NCBI RefSeq assembly: GCF_900105455.1
Contig: NZ_FNSF01000007.1
Coordinates: 124,001-188,000 of the forward strand
Direction: 5' to 3'
Origin: Tenacibaculum sp. MAR_2009_124
GTDB lineage: Bacteria; Bacteroidota; Bacteroidia; Flavobacteriales; Flavobacteriaceae
DNA: 64,000 nucleotides
This document shows positions 26,090 to 35,260 of the stretch, piece after piece (position 1 is the stretch's first letter; the number at the start of each line of letters is the position of its first letter). The notes under the pieces are model-generated. The model ran no database searches and was not told where the DNA came from. It worked only from the letters and a program-made list of their open reading frames with translations. The translations under genes and the position numbers were made by a program.

Positions 26090-27523
26090 TTACATATGTA
26101 TAATGGTACCTTTTTTCAATTTTAATTTAAAAGTAGATATACTAATTAGAATAATACCCAATGAAAAGATAAAAAGCGGAATTAGAGCTTTAGGAACTGA
26201 GGTTGATTTGGGACTACTAAAAGTAAATTGAGGTAAGTCCTTAAATTTCTCCGTTGAAAATTTTTCATTTTTATAAAGCATCGGAACAAAATAATTTCTC
26301 CACTCTTTAGCATACACACTTACTTGTTGCCTATAATTTTGATAATCTAAAGTAGAGGTTCCTGCAATAGAGTTAAATGCTTGTTGAAGTATAATCGCTG
26401 GCGAAAAGTATTGCCATTTTTTTACCCAGTTTTGCTGTTCTTTTAATTGTTCTTCATAGGTTTTAACTAAAGGAGCTAATTCATCCTCGATTATGTCTTG
26501 TGAAGCTAAATACTTATGCCAAAACGAATAATTTGTCCCGTTACCATTGTCGGCATACTCAGGATGATCTCTCAAGAAATTGTCCAAAATTTTATCCTGT
26601 TTTTTAGAAATTTCTTCTTTAAATTCACGTACCTCTGTTATTAACTTGGTTCGAGAAGGAACTGGGTATAATGAATTACCGAACTGACTTATCGTAGCCG
26701 GGATGATTAGAATGATTACTACCCATATGGCTAATAAAGACACCGCATTCTTTGCTGAGTTATTAACAAAAATATTAACTGAGAATACAATTGAAAACCA
26801 GAAAGTGATGTATGCGAAGATCAATAAAAACATTGAAATGAAACTAGAAAAGTTTTGAGCGAAATCAAAACCATTAATAGCAAATGTTACAATTAAAATG
26901 AGTAATGTAATAAAGACTAGCCATGCATAACGAATTCCTATTTTTTGGAGCGCCCATTGTATTACTGAGATTGGCTGAGATGCGATTAACTTTAAGGATC
27001 CAAATTCTTTTTCAGCTGAAAAAATATTAAAGCTAAATGCTATTATTATTAATGGGATAATGTAAATAATTACAAAGGCTAAATCAAAACTTCCAAACAA
27101 TAACTGAACAGGGTTTGATAATTCAGAATAATTAAATAAAAAACTGTCTCCATAGGCTCTTGGTTGAACGTAATGAGTGAATAAATCGCTTTGTCCTTGA
27201 GAAATAAAACTTAATACCTTAGGAGGCATTGCAGCAACTCTAGGATTAGAATACCCAATAGTCATTGGTCTTTGAGGACTTTTCCATGAACTTATGTTCA
27301 TTTCATGTCCTTTTTCCAAAGAGTCTAGAATTTGCAGTATTTTTTGATCCTTTTCTATGACAGTATTTTTGATCTTCTCAATATCAGCAGTACGCCTATT
27401 TACTTTTTGTTGACCATTATATCCCGCAAAGAAAATAACAATAAACATTGTAATAAAAAGTAATATTAACCACTTACTTCTTAATAATGTTTTTAATTCA
27501 TATTTAAAATTGTGTGCAAACAT
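26090..27523 (-). CDS. ABC-2 type permease, DUF3526 family (second subunit)
   Basis: A 477-residue membrane protein. An N-terminal helix (about 17-35) is followed by a large extracytoplasmic loop (35-140), then five or more helices, a second soluble loop (about 290-430) and a final helix. This is the DUF3526 layout. It starts 2 nt after the stop of the paralogous permease upstream and is the last gene of the operon. The two paralogues with one ATPase probably form a heterodimeric transporter of unknown substrate; metal-related cargo is suggested by the rest of the operon. Confidence 0.78.
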   Translation of the reverse strand: MFAHNFKYELKTLLRSKWLILLFITMFIVIFFAGYNGQQKVNRRTADIEKIKNTVIEKDQKILQILDSLEKGHEMNISSWKSPQRPMTIGYSNPRVAAMPPKVLSFISQGQSDLFTHYVQPRAYGDSFLFNYSELSNPVQLLFGSFDLAFVIIYIIPLIIIAFSFNIFSAEKEFGSLKLIASQPISVIQWALQKIGIRYAWLVFITLLILIVTFAINGFDFAQNFSSFISMFLLIFAYITFWFSIVFSVNIFVNNSAKNAVSLLAIWVVIILIIPATISQFGNSLYPVPSRTKLITEVREFKEEISKKQDKILDNFLRDHPEYADNGNGTNYSFWHKYLASQDIIEDELAPLVKTYEEQLKEQQNWVKKWQYFSPAIILQQAFNSIAGTSTLDYQNYRQQVSVYAKEWRNYFVPMLYKNEKFSTEKFKDLPQFTFSSPKSTSVPKALIPLFIFSLGIILISISTFKLKLKKGTIIHM

Positions 27524-27525
27524 TC

Positions 27526-28929
27526 TTAGTATTTTTTATTGGTTAATAATAAGATCAAACTTGAAACTCCAAACCATAATAAAAGAATTATAAATAGTGA
27601 AGAATTACTTGGAACCACCGTCGAAAATGAAGCTTTTTCGTATTCGAACTCTGGTAGTTTAGACCAAATATCACTTGAAGCCACATAGCGCTCACCATAT
27701 TTAGAATTTCGCTCCTCAGTACCATTTAAAAAGCGTTGTGCTTCGACTCTATATTTTTCGGCAGCTTCTGCAAAATTTCTATGACTATTATAATCAGTTT
27801 GTGCAATTGCCATTGAAAGAAAACGGGTAGGTAAAAATGGAGAAATCACTGAAATAGTTTTATAAACTCCATGTTGATTTTGCGCTTGCTTTTTTATGTA
27901 ATCATAATGCTTAGCATATACGGCAGCTTGGTATTCCTCACCTTTTTGCATTCTATAGGCACTAAAATTAAAAGGAAGTTTATGCAAGCTATCTACTCCA
28001 TATTTTTCAAGGACTTCTTTCTCTAATTTTTGCGCTTGCTTATTCCATGGGTTATGTCCGTCTAATCCTTTTTTGTTTTCTTCCTCAATTCTTTTTGAAA
28101 ATTCCTGATGTGTTGGGAATGGATATTGAGTTTCGGCTAAATTGCTAGCAATTTTAGGAGCAACAAAACAGGCTAACACCCAAAAGAATAAATTGATAAC
28201 TAACGAGATACCTGATTTTTTTGCTAATGAAGAAATAAGCAGGACAATATTGGTAAAAACTATATAATAAAAACAATAAGTAAAAAACAAAGTTCCTAAA
28301 GCATATAAATTTAAAGAACCAAAGTCATCAATGCTTGTTAATAATATACCGCTAATTAAAAATAAAATGGTGGTAATAACTATTGGTGGAATTAATGTAG
28401 CAAACCACTTACCAATGAGTAATTTCCAACCTACAATACCTTGACTTTTTAGAATTTGAAAAGTATTACCTTCAATTTCTTTGGTAAAACTGTTATAACC
28501 AATAAGTATAATTATTAAAGGAAGTATGTATAGAAGAATGAAATCAATAGTGAGCTCACCAAAACGAGATAGTGCGGTTTGATCGGAAGCATTGCTAAAT
28601 TGAGCCTCATTCCTTTTATGAGCTTCTAAAAAGATGGAAATTCCAGTATATTTATTAACTCCTTGATCAATTAGTGATAAGGGAGATTTAGGCTTGAAAA
28701 CATAGTTCCCATAATGGGCAGCGGAGTGAGGCGTTTTTTCGCCTTGCGATTCCCAAGATTTTCGTTCCTTTTGTTTCGCTTCTTGATGTTGATTATTAAC
28801 AGTTTTGTATTGATTGGATGTAATGAACAAAGCTGATATGGCTAGTAGTACGATTATCAGAGAAGCTATTTTAAACCGACCATCACGAAAAGTTTCTTTG
28901 AACTCTTTCTTTATTATGTGGCTTATCAT
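27526..28929 (-). CDS. ABC-2 type permease, DUF3526 family (first subunit)
   Basis: A 467-residue membrane protein with the same arrangement as its neighbour: one N-terminal helix (about 22-39), an extracytoplasmic domain with several His, a block of about five helices (130-260), a second soluble domain and a C-terminal helix (about 445-463). The ATG overlaps the stop of the ATPase gene by 4 nt (ATGA), showing translational coupling. It resembles permeases of the NosY/DUF3526 type. The substrate is not known. Confidence 0.78.
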   Translation of the reverse strand: MISHIIKKEFKETFRDGRFKIASLIIVLLAISALFITSNQYKTVNNQHQEAKQKERKSWESQGEKTPHSAAHYGNYVFKPKSPLSLIDQGVNKYTGISIFLEAHKRNEAQFSNASDQTALSRFGELTIDFILLYILPLIIILIGYNSFTKEIEGNTFQILKSQGIVGWKLLIGKWFATLIPPIVITTILFLISGILLTSIDDFGSLNLYALGTLFFTYCFYYIVFTNIVLLISSLAKKSGISLVINLFFWVLACFVAPKIASNLAETQYPFPTHQEFSKRIEEENKKGLDGHNPWNKQAQKLEKEVLEKYGVDSLHKLPFNFSAYRMQKGEEYQAAVYAKHYDYIKKQAQNQHGVYKTISVISPFLPTRFLSMAIAQTDYNSHRNFAEAAEKYRVEAQRFLNGTEERNSKYGERYVASSDIWSKLPEFEYEKASFSTVVPSNSSLFIILLLWFGVSSLILLLTNKKY

Positions 28930-29642
28930 AGGGCAGGTTCTTTTAAAATCATAGTATCTAAATACAATTCTTCTAATTCACGAAGAGAAATATTGTCAGA
29001 AGGTATATGATGTCTTAATGTACCTTCTTTCATAATTCCAATATTAGTTCCTATCTCTTTTGCTCTAAAAATATCGTGAGTGGCCATCAGAATAGCAACG
29101 CCTTCATCTCTCATTTTTTTTAGCAGTGCTCCAAATTCATTACTAGATTTTGGATCTAAACCAGAGGTTGGCTCGTCTAATAATAGTACTTTAGCTTCTT
29201 TTGCAATAGCCAGAGCAATGCCTACTTTTTGACGCATACCTTTTGAAAAAAACTGGACTCTTTTATGAAAAGCTTCATGTTGTAAACCAGCTTCTTCTAA
29301 ATACAATTCTAAATCAGTTTTAGAAAATTTCTTACCGCTAATTCCTAAAAAATAATCTAGGTTTTCAACAGCGGTTAATGTAGGGTACAACATTAAATTT
29401 TCAGGAATATATGTTAAAAACGACTTTGATTGAGTCGCATTTTCAGTAACATCCAAACCATTAATATATGCTTTACCTGAAGTAGGAGCGATAAAGTTTA
29501 ATAAAAGATTAATTGTTGTCGATTTTCCTGCTCCATTTGCACCAAGTAAACAAAGAATCTCTCCTTGTTCAACACTTAAGTTCAAATTTTGTAGAGCCGT
29601 AAAATCGCCATAATTTTTTGATAAGTCTTTAGTTAAAATCAT
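28926..29642 (-). CDS. ABC transporter ATP-binding protein
   Basis: A 238-residue cytoplasmic ATPase with Walker A GANGAGKST (about 34-42), signature FSKGMRQKVGIA, Walker B VLLLDEPTSGLDP and the switch His in LMATHDIF. It is closest in style to the CcmA/NosF-type ATPases that pair with ABC-2 permeases. It lies 22 nt downstream of the small DUF4625-like lipoprotein gene and overlaps the first permease gene by 4 nt. Confidence 0.9.
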   Translation of the reverse strand: MILTKDLSKNYGDFTALQNLNLSVEQGEILCLLGANGAGKSTTINLLLNFIAPTSGKAYINGLDVTENATQSKSFLTYIPENLMLYPTLTAVENLDYFLGISGKKFSKTDLELYLEEAGLQHEAFHKRVQFFSKGMRQKVGIALAIAKEAKVLLLDEPTSGLDPKSSNEFGALLKKMRDEGVAILMATHDIFRAKEIGTNIGIMKEGTLRHHIPSDNISLRELEELYLDTMILKEPAL

Positions 29643-29664
29643 AAGGCATGTCTTAATTAAGTTA

Positions 29665-30138
29665 TTATTGAATTTTTATATCGATAGACGTTCTACTTTG
29701 CCACCCTGTAACGTCAATCACGGAAATTTGACAATGATAATCTCCAGAATCAATATCATTAGGAATGTTTATTTCCTGATTTATTTCGTATTCTTTAGGC
29801 GTATTTTCAATTGAAAAGTTTTGCATATAGATTAAGGGAGTTACAGGCGTTTTTATTGGGGCTAGTTCACATTGAGCTCCTTGATCGTCATGTGTATGAT
29901 GATCAAAGTTGTGATGAATATCAATGGCATACGTGGCTAAAGCGATATTATCGGAAACTTTAACTTTAACAGTATATTGCTTTCCCTTTTCTAAAATATC
30001 ACAAGATTTAGGAAAACCTGCATCATATTGAACAGTAATCGTTGGTTTCGTAGTATCTGGTTCGTCATTGTCGCTATTGCAGGCAATGGCTAATAATGTA
30101 AGTAAAAATAGTAGTCCTAATTTTTTCATTGTTTTCAT
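29665..30138 (-). CDS. DUF4625-like lipoprotein, His-rich
   Basis: A 157-residue lipoprotein with a signal peptide ending in the lipobox LAIAC, a short acidic linker (NSDNDEPD) and one Ig-like domain. The centre carries a His cluster (IDIHHNFDHHTHDD, about residues 83-96), with cysteines near residues 50, 104 and 140. The cluster suggests binding of a divalent metal at the outer membrane or cell surface. It is separated from the upstream lipoprotein gene by an intrinsic terminator, so it may be expressed at a lower level. The family name is assigned from pattern only. Confidence 0.65.
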   Translation of the reverse strand: MKTMKKLGLLFLLTLLAIACNSDNDEPDTTKPTITVQYDAGFPKSCDILEKGKQYTVKVKVSDNIALATYAIDIHHNFDHHTHDDQGAQCELAPIKTPVTPLIYMQNFSIENTPKEYEINQEINIPNDIDSGDYHCQISVIDVTGWQSRTSIDIKIQ

Positions 30139-30182
30139 TTTATTAAATGTGTTTCAAATTTAAATAGAATTAGATTAAATAA

Positions 30183-30217
30183 AAAAAAGAACTTGATATT
30201 ATCAAGTTCTTTTTTTT
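30183..30217 (-). terminator. Intra-operon terminator between the two lipoprotein genes
   Basis: A perfect palindrome (aaaaagaacttgat / atcaagttcttttt, 3-nt loop) with T tracts on both strands lies in the 83-nt gap. It would end part of the transcription coming from the TonB receptor side. Confidence 0.75.
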
Positions 30218-30221
30218 ATCG

Positions 30222-31046
30222 CTACTGTATTCTAAATGGCACCGACAGTTTTACGGCTTCACTTTCTCCACTTTCTTTAACATAAATGTTAAGCCAATAT
30301 CCTCCAGCTGGTGATTCTGGAATCAGGTCATAATGATAATGAATTTCTGGATTTCTTACGTTTTCATATAAGTTGGCAGGTAGTATAGTGACTACGTTAT
30401 CCCATTTTCCAACTTCAACATTTTGTCCTTCTCTCCATTCCTTAAACCATAATTGGTATTTAATTTCGGTAACAGTATTGTTTCCAGAAATATATTGGTA
30501 TTCTGTATGAAGTTCATCTGCTCCTATCGCTACAACATTATTTTCACCAATTTCCATGTTTTTGAACTTTTTAATAATGTGAAGCTCTTTAGTTATTGCA
30601 CTTTTCGATCCATCCTCATGCTCAACTGTAATTTTGAATTTATAAATACCTTCTGCAGGTCTAAATGAAGGTTCATATCTGTTTTCTTCATCAAAGTATA
30701 CATGATAGTGAATATGCGGATTCAATTGTCCTTCATAGCTATCAACAGGTACTAAATGATCTTTTAATTCCCATGCAACTTCCCCCGCTTGAGGTGTTGA
30801 AATGTTATGAGGTTTTACATTGAAGTAAATTTTAGTAACCTTGCTTGTACCTAGATAATCGAATTCAGTATGCACGTCAATATTAGATTGAGGAAGAACT
30901 AGTTGCGAATTCCCTAGTTCAATCCCTGTAAATCTTTCTGTATTAATGTTTTCATCAAACGATGATGGTAGCGTTTCTTCATCACTACATGAAACCATGA
31001 CAATACTTAATAATAGTAGGATTAGTGTTTTAAAATTGTTTTTCAT
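30222..31046 (-). CDS. DUF4625-like lipoprotein with two Ig-like repeats
   Basis: A 274-residue lipoprotein (lipobox MVSC). It has two homologous halves of about 115 residues, each with the pattern ELHTEYQYISGN... / DVHTEFDYLGTS... followed by a HYH triplet (PHIHYHVYFDEE near 117-128; PEIHYHYDLIPE near 233-244). The repeated HxHYH motifs are plausible metal ligands. It is encoded 10 nt after the TonB-dependent receptor and probably serves as its surface-exposed or periplasmic partner. The DUF4625 relationship is inferred from shared pattern with the next gene. Confidence 0.65.
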   Translation of the reverse strand: MKNNFKTLILLLLSIVMVSCSDEETLPSSFDENINTERFTGIELGNSQLVLPQSNIDVHTEFDYLGTSKVTKIYFNVKPHNISTPQAGEVAWELKDHLVPVDSYEGQLNPHIHYHVYFDEENRYEPSFRPAEGIYKFKITVEHEDGSKSAITKELHIIKKFKNMEIGENNVVAIGADELHTEYQYISGNNTVTEIKYQLWFKEWREGQNVEVGKWDNVVTILPANLYENVRNPEIHYHYDLIPESPAGGYWLNIYVKESGESEAVKLSVPFRIQ

Positions 31047-31056
31047 GAATAAAAAT

Positions 31057-33420
31057 TTAAAATGTTTGTATTAGTGTAATTGAAAAATTTCTTCCAGGTT
31101 GAGGAACTTCTATCAGCCTATAAAAACTTGTATGATCAAATGCTTTTCTATTGAAAAGGTTGTTTATTTTTCCTTGAATTTTGAGCGGATTTATTTTTGA
31201 AAATGCCAGTACATTGGTGCGTAAGCCTAAACTAAATAAAGAGTAGCCTTCAGTGGTTTTTTCTGGTGGAACGATCTCGTTCTGGTCTGAAGCAAATCTA
31301 CCACTGGCAAAGAGATTAATATCATTAAAATAAGACCAAGGCTTTAGGGTATATTCTAAGGATAAAACTCCAGTAAGAGGTGGCGAAAAAGGTAACGTAA
31401 AGTTCTTTTTTCTACCGCTAAGTTGCTTAGCTTTTACATATTCTAAAGACCCTGACAAAGTAATCGAATTTGTAGGTCTATAATGCGCCAGAATTTCACC
31501 ACCATATCTGAATACTTCACTTTGTTGATATTGGTATTTTTGTAATGTTTGATAATATTCTGAGGATGGACTCAAATAGATATAATTATCAAAATAGTTG
31601 ACAAATGGTGTTAGTTGAAAATCTACTTTATTAAAGTTGGTTTTAAATTCAGCATCTATTTGATAAGAACTTTCGGGATCTAAATCCAAAGAGCCTTCTT
31701 CATAACGATACATATGGTAGTTTACGCCATCTGAAGCTAATTCATTAGCCAAAGGAATTCTGAAACTTTTGCCAATATTTATTTTATAAGAGGTGTTTTC
31801 TTTTATGTAGCTTATTCCTGCAGAGGCACTGAAATTGCTAAAGTTTAAATTTCTTTCTTCTGCACGTTGGAGTTTTTGTTGAGTAGTATTCCCATTTTGA
31901 TCAATTACAGGAGAATAAAACCATTCATAATAAGGTTGTGTTTTAAGGGTACCGTAATCATATCTGATACCTCCATCAACATATAGGTTTTTATTTAGTT
32001 TTACTTGGTCGTAAACAAATGCACCAACTGTTAAACGATTATAAGCAGGAATTAAAAATCCCCATCCTGAAATATTATTATCTTGATATTCAAGGTTAAT
32101 TCCCGTGGTTATGTTATGATTTTGAAAATAAGAGATTTGATCTTTAATATTTAGTGTATAGGTTGATTTCTCAAATAGACGCTCCATTGAATGATCGGGG
32201 GCTGGCATATAACCATGCGGAACTGGCTCAGAATGCTCTTCCCTATGGTTTTTTTGATATCCGAGTTCAATATCTAAACTGTTGTTTTCAAAAGATATAT
32301 TTGTATTGTTTGTTATTTTGAAATGATTTACTTTATGAAAAGGCAAATCAATATCTCTATTACTTTCATCATAGTTAATACGGGAAGTTCGTACCTCTAG
32401 GCCATGGGCATTCGCAAAAAAGCCATTTTTCGCATTAATATTACTAAAGGTTGTAATAGAGGTTATATTGTGATGAACATATCCTAATGAAAAACCAATA
32501 TTGTGATTGTATCCAGCGGTATTTCGAAGGTAATTCTTATGAAGATTAAAAATATAATTGTCGTAATTTATTTTAGTTGTAGGAACTTTAAAGTCGCCAT
32601 AATCCTCGTGAGTTATTCTAGCCTTATAAAACCAATGATTATAACGTTGTTTTATACCTACAGAAATACCATAAAAATCGTTGTTACTTCTATTAGTTAA
32701 GTTGAGTTCACCAGAGAAACTATTAATATTTGGAATACTATTGTTTTTTAAATTAATGACTCCTGAAATTGCATCTGAACCATAAAGTAATGAAGAGGCT
32801 CCTTTAATAACTTCAATGTCTTCGACGTTATATTGATCTATTTCTAATCCATGATCTGCTCCCCATTGCTGTGCTTCGTGTTTTATTCCGTTCTCAACGA
32901 CAACAACTCTATTGAAACCTAATCCTCGAATAGTTGGTTTAGATTGTCCGGAACCAATAGTAATAGCGTTTACTCCAGGGATGTCACGTAGTGTTTGCAT
33001 TAAACTATTATCTCTGTTCTTTTCTAGATAATTATTATTGACTTTAGAGGTAATGGCAGAAACTTTACTCAGTTTTTTTCGTGATTTTTTTGAAATTACT
33101 ACTTCACTTAAAGTTGCGTTATTTAGCGTAAGAGCAAGAATGATGATCTCTTTTGTTGGAATTGAAATACTTTTATTTAAAGTTGTATAACCAACATGTG
33201 TTACCACTACCTCTTTAGAGCCAAAGGGGATGTTAGAAAGAAAGACCTTACCGTTTGATTTGGCATAAGCATGTTTTTTACCAATACTAACATGAGCATA
33301 AGGAATTTCTTTCTTCGATTTGGAATCGATTATTTTAAGAGTAACATTTTGAGTGTTTTGACTATAACTTAATGTATAGAATAAGACACAAAATAAATAG
33401 CTTAAGCTTTTATTTATCAT
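31057..33420 (-). CDS. TonB-dependent outer-membrane receptor
   Basis: A 787-residue receptor. A signal peptide (about 1-21) is followed by a carboxypeptidase-regulatory-like domain (about 23-105, typical of Bacteroidota). A plug domain follows (about 115-230, with LRDIPGVNAITIG and KGASSLLYGSDAISGVINL), then a 22-strand-type barrel ending in the aromatic terminus FSITLIQTF. It imports a ligand with TonB energy. Neighbouring His-rich lipoproteins, an ABC transporter and a putative Fur-type operator make a metal or metallophore the likely ligand. The gene starts 110 nt after the small 111-residue gene. Confidence 0.88.
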   Translation of the reverse strand: MINKSLSYLFCVLFYTLSYSQNTQNVTLKIIDSKSKKEIPYAHVSIGKKHAYAKSNGKVFLSNIPFGSKEVVVTHVGYTTLNKSISIPTKEIIILALTLNNATLSEVVISKKSRKKLSKVSAITSKVNNNYLEKNRDNSLMQTLRDIPGVNAITIGSGQSKPTIRGLGFNRVVVVENGIKHEAQQWGADHGLEIDQYNVEDIEVIKGASSLLYGSDAISGVINLKNNSIPNINSFSGELNLTNRSNNDFYGISVGIKQRYNHWFYKARITHEDYGDFKVPTTKINYDNYIFNLHKNYLRNTAGYNHNIGFSLGYVHHNITSITTFSNINAKNGFFANAHGLEVRTSRINYDESNRDIDLPFHKVNHFKITNNTNISFENNSLDIELGYQKNHREEHSEPVPHGYMPAPDHSMERLFEKSTYTLNIKDQISYFQNHNITTGINLEYQDNNISGWGFLIPAYNRLTVGAFVYDQVKLNKNLYVDGGIRYDYGTLKTQPYYEWFYSPVIDQNGNTTQQKLQRAEERNLNFSNFSASAGISYIKENTSYKINIGKSFRIPLANELASDGVNYHMYRYEEGSLDLDPESSYQIDAEFKTNFNKVDFQLTPFVNYFDNYIYLSPSSEYYQTLQKYQYQQSEVFRYGGEILAHYRPTNSITLSGSLEYVKAKQLSGRKKNFTLPFSPPLTGVLSLEYTLKPWSYFNDINLFASGRFASDQNEIVPPEKTTEGYSLFSLGLRTNVLAFSKINPLKIQGKINNLFNRKAFDHTSFYRLIEVPQPGRNFSITLIQTF

Positions 33421-33530
33421 TTAAAATAGAATTATAAACAGTCTGGAGTAATCAAATAATACATACCTGATTGTGTTCCAATATTTTCCTAAGAGGACTT
33501 CTTAGAAATGATATTGAAGAGATGTTGTGA

Positions 33531-33866
33531 TTAAATAGTTTTTGGAGGGGCTCGTAAATGTAGATTTGAGCCATAACAATCAAATAACCAGTTTGGTTGG
33601 TAGTTATTGATTACTACATTCAATATTACAAGAAGTAATACTAAATCAAATAATGGAAATGTTGGTAGTTGAAAAGTTGGTATAGAAAATGAACAAATAT
33701 TACAATGATCAGCTGTTGATTGGTAAATTTGAGTTACTTCATTAGAAGAGTTATAAGAGCTGTCATCATGATGATGTATCGCCTTCAAAACAATAGTACC
33801 TAACAATAGCATCAGTAAAAATACTGATGTAGCTTTTAGTAGATTTTTTTTGTTTTGTGGAGTCAT
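33531..33866 (-). CDS. Small membrane protein with His and Cys motifs
   Basis: A 111-residue protein with two hydrophobic segments (about 12-29 and 70-88). Between them lie a HHHDD cluster (residues 31-35) and a CNIC pair (near 55-58), and it ends in the tail RAPPKTI. Small proteins of this kind start metal-responsive TonB operons in Bacteroidota; the role is unknown. It is the first gene of the operon and carries the candidate operator-promoter just upstream. Ligand residues on the loop suggest metal sensing or binding. Confidence 0.6.
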   Translation of the reverse strand: MTPQNKKNLLKATSVFLLMLLLGTIVLKAIHHHDDSSYNSSNEVTQIYQSTADHCNICSFSIPTFQLPTFPLFDLVLLLVILNVVINNYQPNWLFDCYGSNLHLRAPPKTI

Positions 33867-33875
33867 TTTAAATTA

Positions 33876-33897
33876 TTGCAACCAGATGGCAAAAGTA
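33876..33897 (-). promoter_or_regulatory. -7 box with overlapping operator of the metal-uptake operon
   Basis: On the minus strand, TACTTTTG (33897-33890) fits TAnnTTTG and is overlapped by the imperfect palindrome TTGCCATCTGGTTGCAA (33892-33876). Layout and half-site match the merC site at 25573-25592, which implies shared control. Confidence 0.55.
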
Positions 33898-34175
33898 AAT
33901 TTAAAGTGACGTTTTGAGACCTGAATTTTGTTAATGTTTTCAAAAAATACTCTTAAAGAGATAGCCATGAATTAGGTTCAAAGTATTACCATATTATTGC
34001 AAGAGAACAATACTAATAATACCTTTTATTTTCTTAAACATTAACTCTATTTGCCAACGTTTTTTATAGAGATTTGCAATATTTTCAGCAGGTTCATCAA
34101 ATAAATTGGTTAGAAAATAATAAGCCTTGTTCTTTTCTTGATACTAAAAGCTTACCAGCCTTAGTTCCACCTCTT

Positions 34176-34183
34176 TTTCTATA
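34176..34183. repeat. 8-bp target-site duplication, left copy
   Basis: The sequence tttctata directly abuts the left inverted repeat of the IS1595 element and is identical to 35253-35260. Confidence 0.9.
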
Positions 34184-35252
34184 GGCTATATTCTATAAAA
34201 TGACTTAATTAAATTGTGTTTTAGAGAAAACTATAAGCAATGATTCCACAAGATTTTTCAGATTATTTTCAAGGGCTTGATATTTTAGTGCGTAAGCAAA
34301 TTGTAGACGAACTATTATTAATGATTTCATACTCATTAGGAGATAATAATTTACTGCTATCGAGTGTGAAATCAAAAACTTGTGTGAGTTGTCCCAATTG
34401 TGGCTGCAATGATGTTCGTGCTAACGGAAAACACAAAGAAGTACAGCGTTATGATTGTAAGACTTGTAAGAAATATTTCAGAGATACTACGGGTAAATTG
34501 GTTTTTGGTCTAAAGAAACCAGAACTCTTCCCTACCTATTTATATCATATGTTAATGGGTCTTTCCATTGAAAAGTGTGCAAAACAGACAGGTATTTGTG
34601 TACAGACTTCCTTTGATTGGCGGCATAAGGTATTAAGTTCTTTTGATCAGGCTTGTCCAGAAGGTTTTCAAGGAATTGTAGAGAGTGATGATATTTTCTT
34701 TTTGGAATCTGGAAAAGGCAGCAGGGATTTGGAGAGAAAAGCACGAAAATGAGGAGGTAAAGCCACCAAGCGAGGAATTAGCAATGAGCAAATTGCCGTT
34801 GTTGTAACTTGTGACAGAGCGGATAATAAAGAGTTAAGAGTAATTACAAGAGGACCTATAAGTAAGAAAGATTTGGATAAAGTGTTTGAAGGAAAACTCG
34901 ATAAGATGGAAACCCTTTGCACAGATACCCATCGATCCTATACAGCTTTTGCTAAAAGCAAGGAAATAGATCATCAAAAATTTAACGCATCAAAGGGACA
35001 CGCGTAAAAAACAAAGTGTATCATGTCCAAAACGTAAACAATACGGCAGCAAGGCTAAGAAAATGGATGAGCCCGTTTAATGGTTTAGCTACAAAATATT
35101 TGCAAAATTATATGAACTGGTTTATGGTTCTTGAACGCATAAAGCAAAACAATCAACGACTAAAAGCTTTTGCTAATTATGCCTTTGCAGGGAAATTCGC
35201 ATGGGAAATATGGAAGAATGGAACTAATTCAGTCGTACTTTAGAATAAAGCC
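34184..35252 (+). mobile_element. IS1595-family insertion sequence (defective)
   Basis: A 1,069-bp element. The left end (34184-34211, starting GGCTATATTCTA) and the reverse complement of the right end (35252-35225, starting GGCTTTATTCTA) agree at 21 of 28 positions, forming imperfect terminal inverted repeats. Exact 8-bp copies of tttctata flank it, the duplication size known for IS1595. It carries one transposase reading frame, now broken. It is inserted in the older IS4-family transposase gene on the opposite strand. Ends were set by hand alignment. Confidence 0.9.
34240..35243 (+). pseudogene. IS1595-family transposase, broken by a stop and a frameshift
   Basis: The N-terminal part has a zinc ribbon (CPNCGC...CKTCKKYF, about 45-75) and the ISXO2/IS1595 core start (VESDDIFFLESGKGSR). 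A TGA at 34750-34752 interrupts the frame after RKARK. Reading on in the same frame gives GGKATKRGISNEQIAVVV and CTDTHRSYTAF, with the second catalytic Asp. A one-base shift near 35000 then moves the frame to KGTRVKNKVYHVQNVNNTAARLRKW and ATKYLQNYMNW, the conserved C-terminal block. With both lesions repaired it would be about 330 residues. The coding ends inside the right inverted repeat. Confidence 0.88.
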
Positions 35253-35260
35253 TTTCTATA
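35253..35260. repeat. 8-bp target-site duplication, right copy
   Basis: The sequence tttctata directly follows the right inverted repeat. It is identical to the left copy at 34176-34183. Confidence 0.9.

Noticed and set aside
34750..34752. In-frame TGA in the IS1595 transposase read as recoding (selenocysteine)
   Set aside because: A second lesion, a frameshift near 35000, shows simple decay. No SECIS-like hairpin is apparent.
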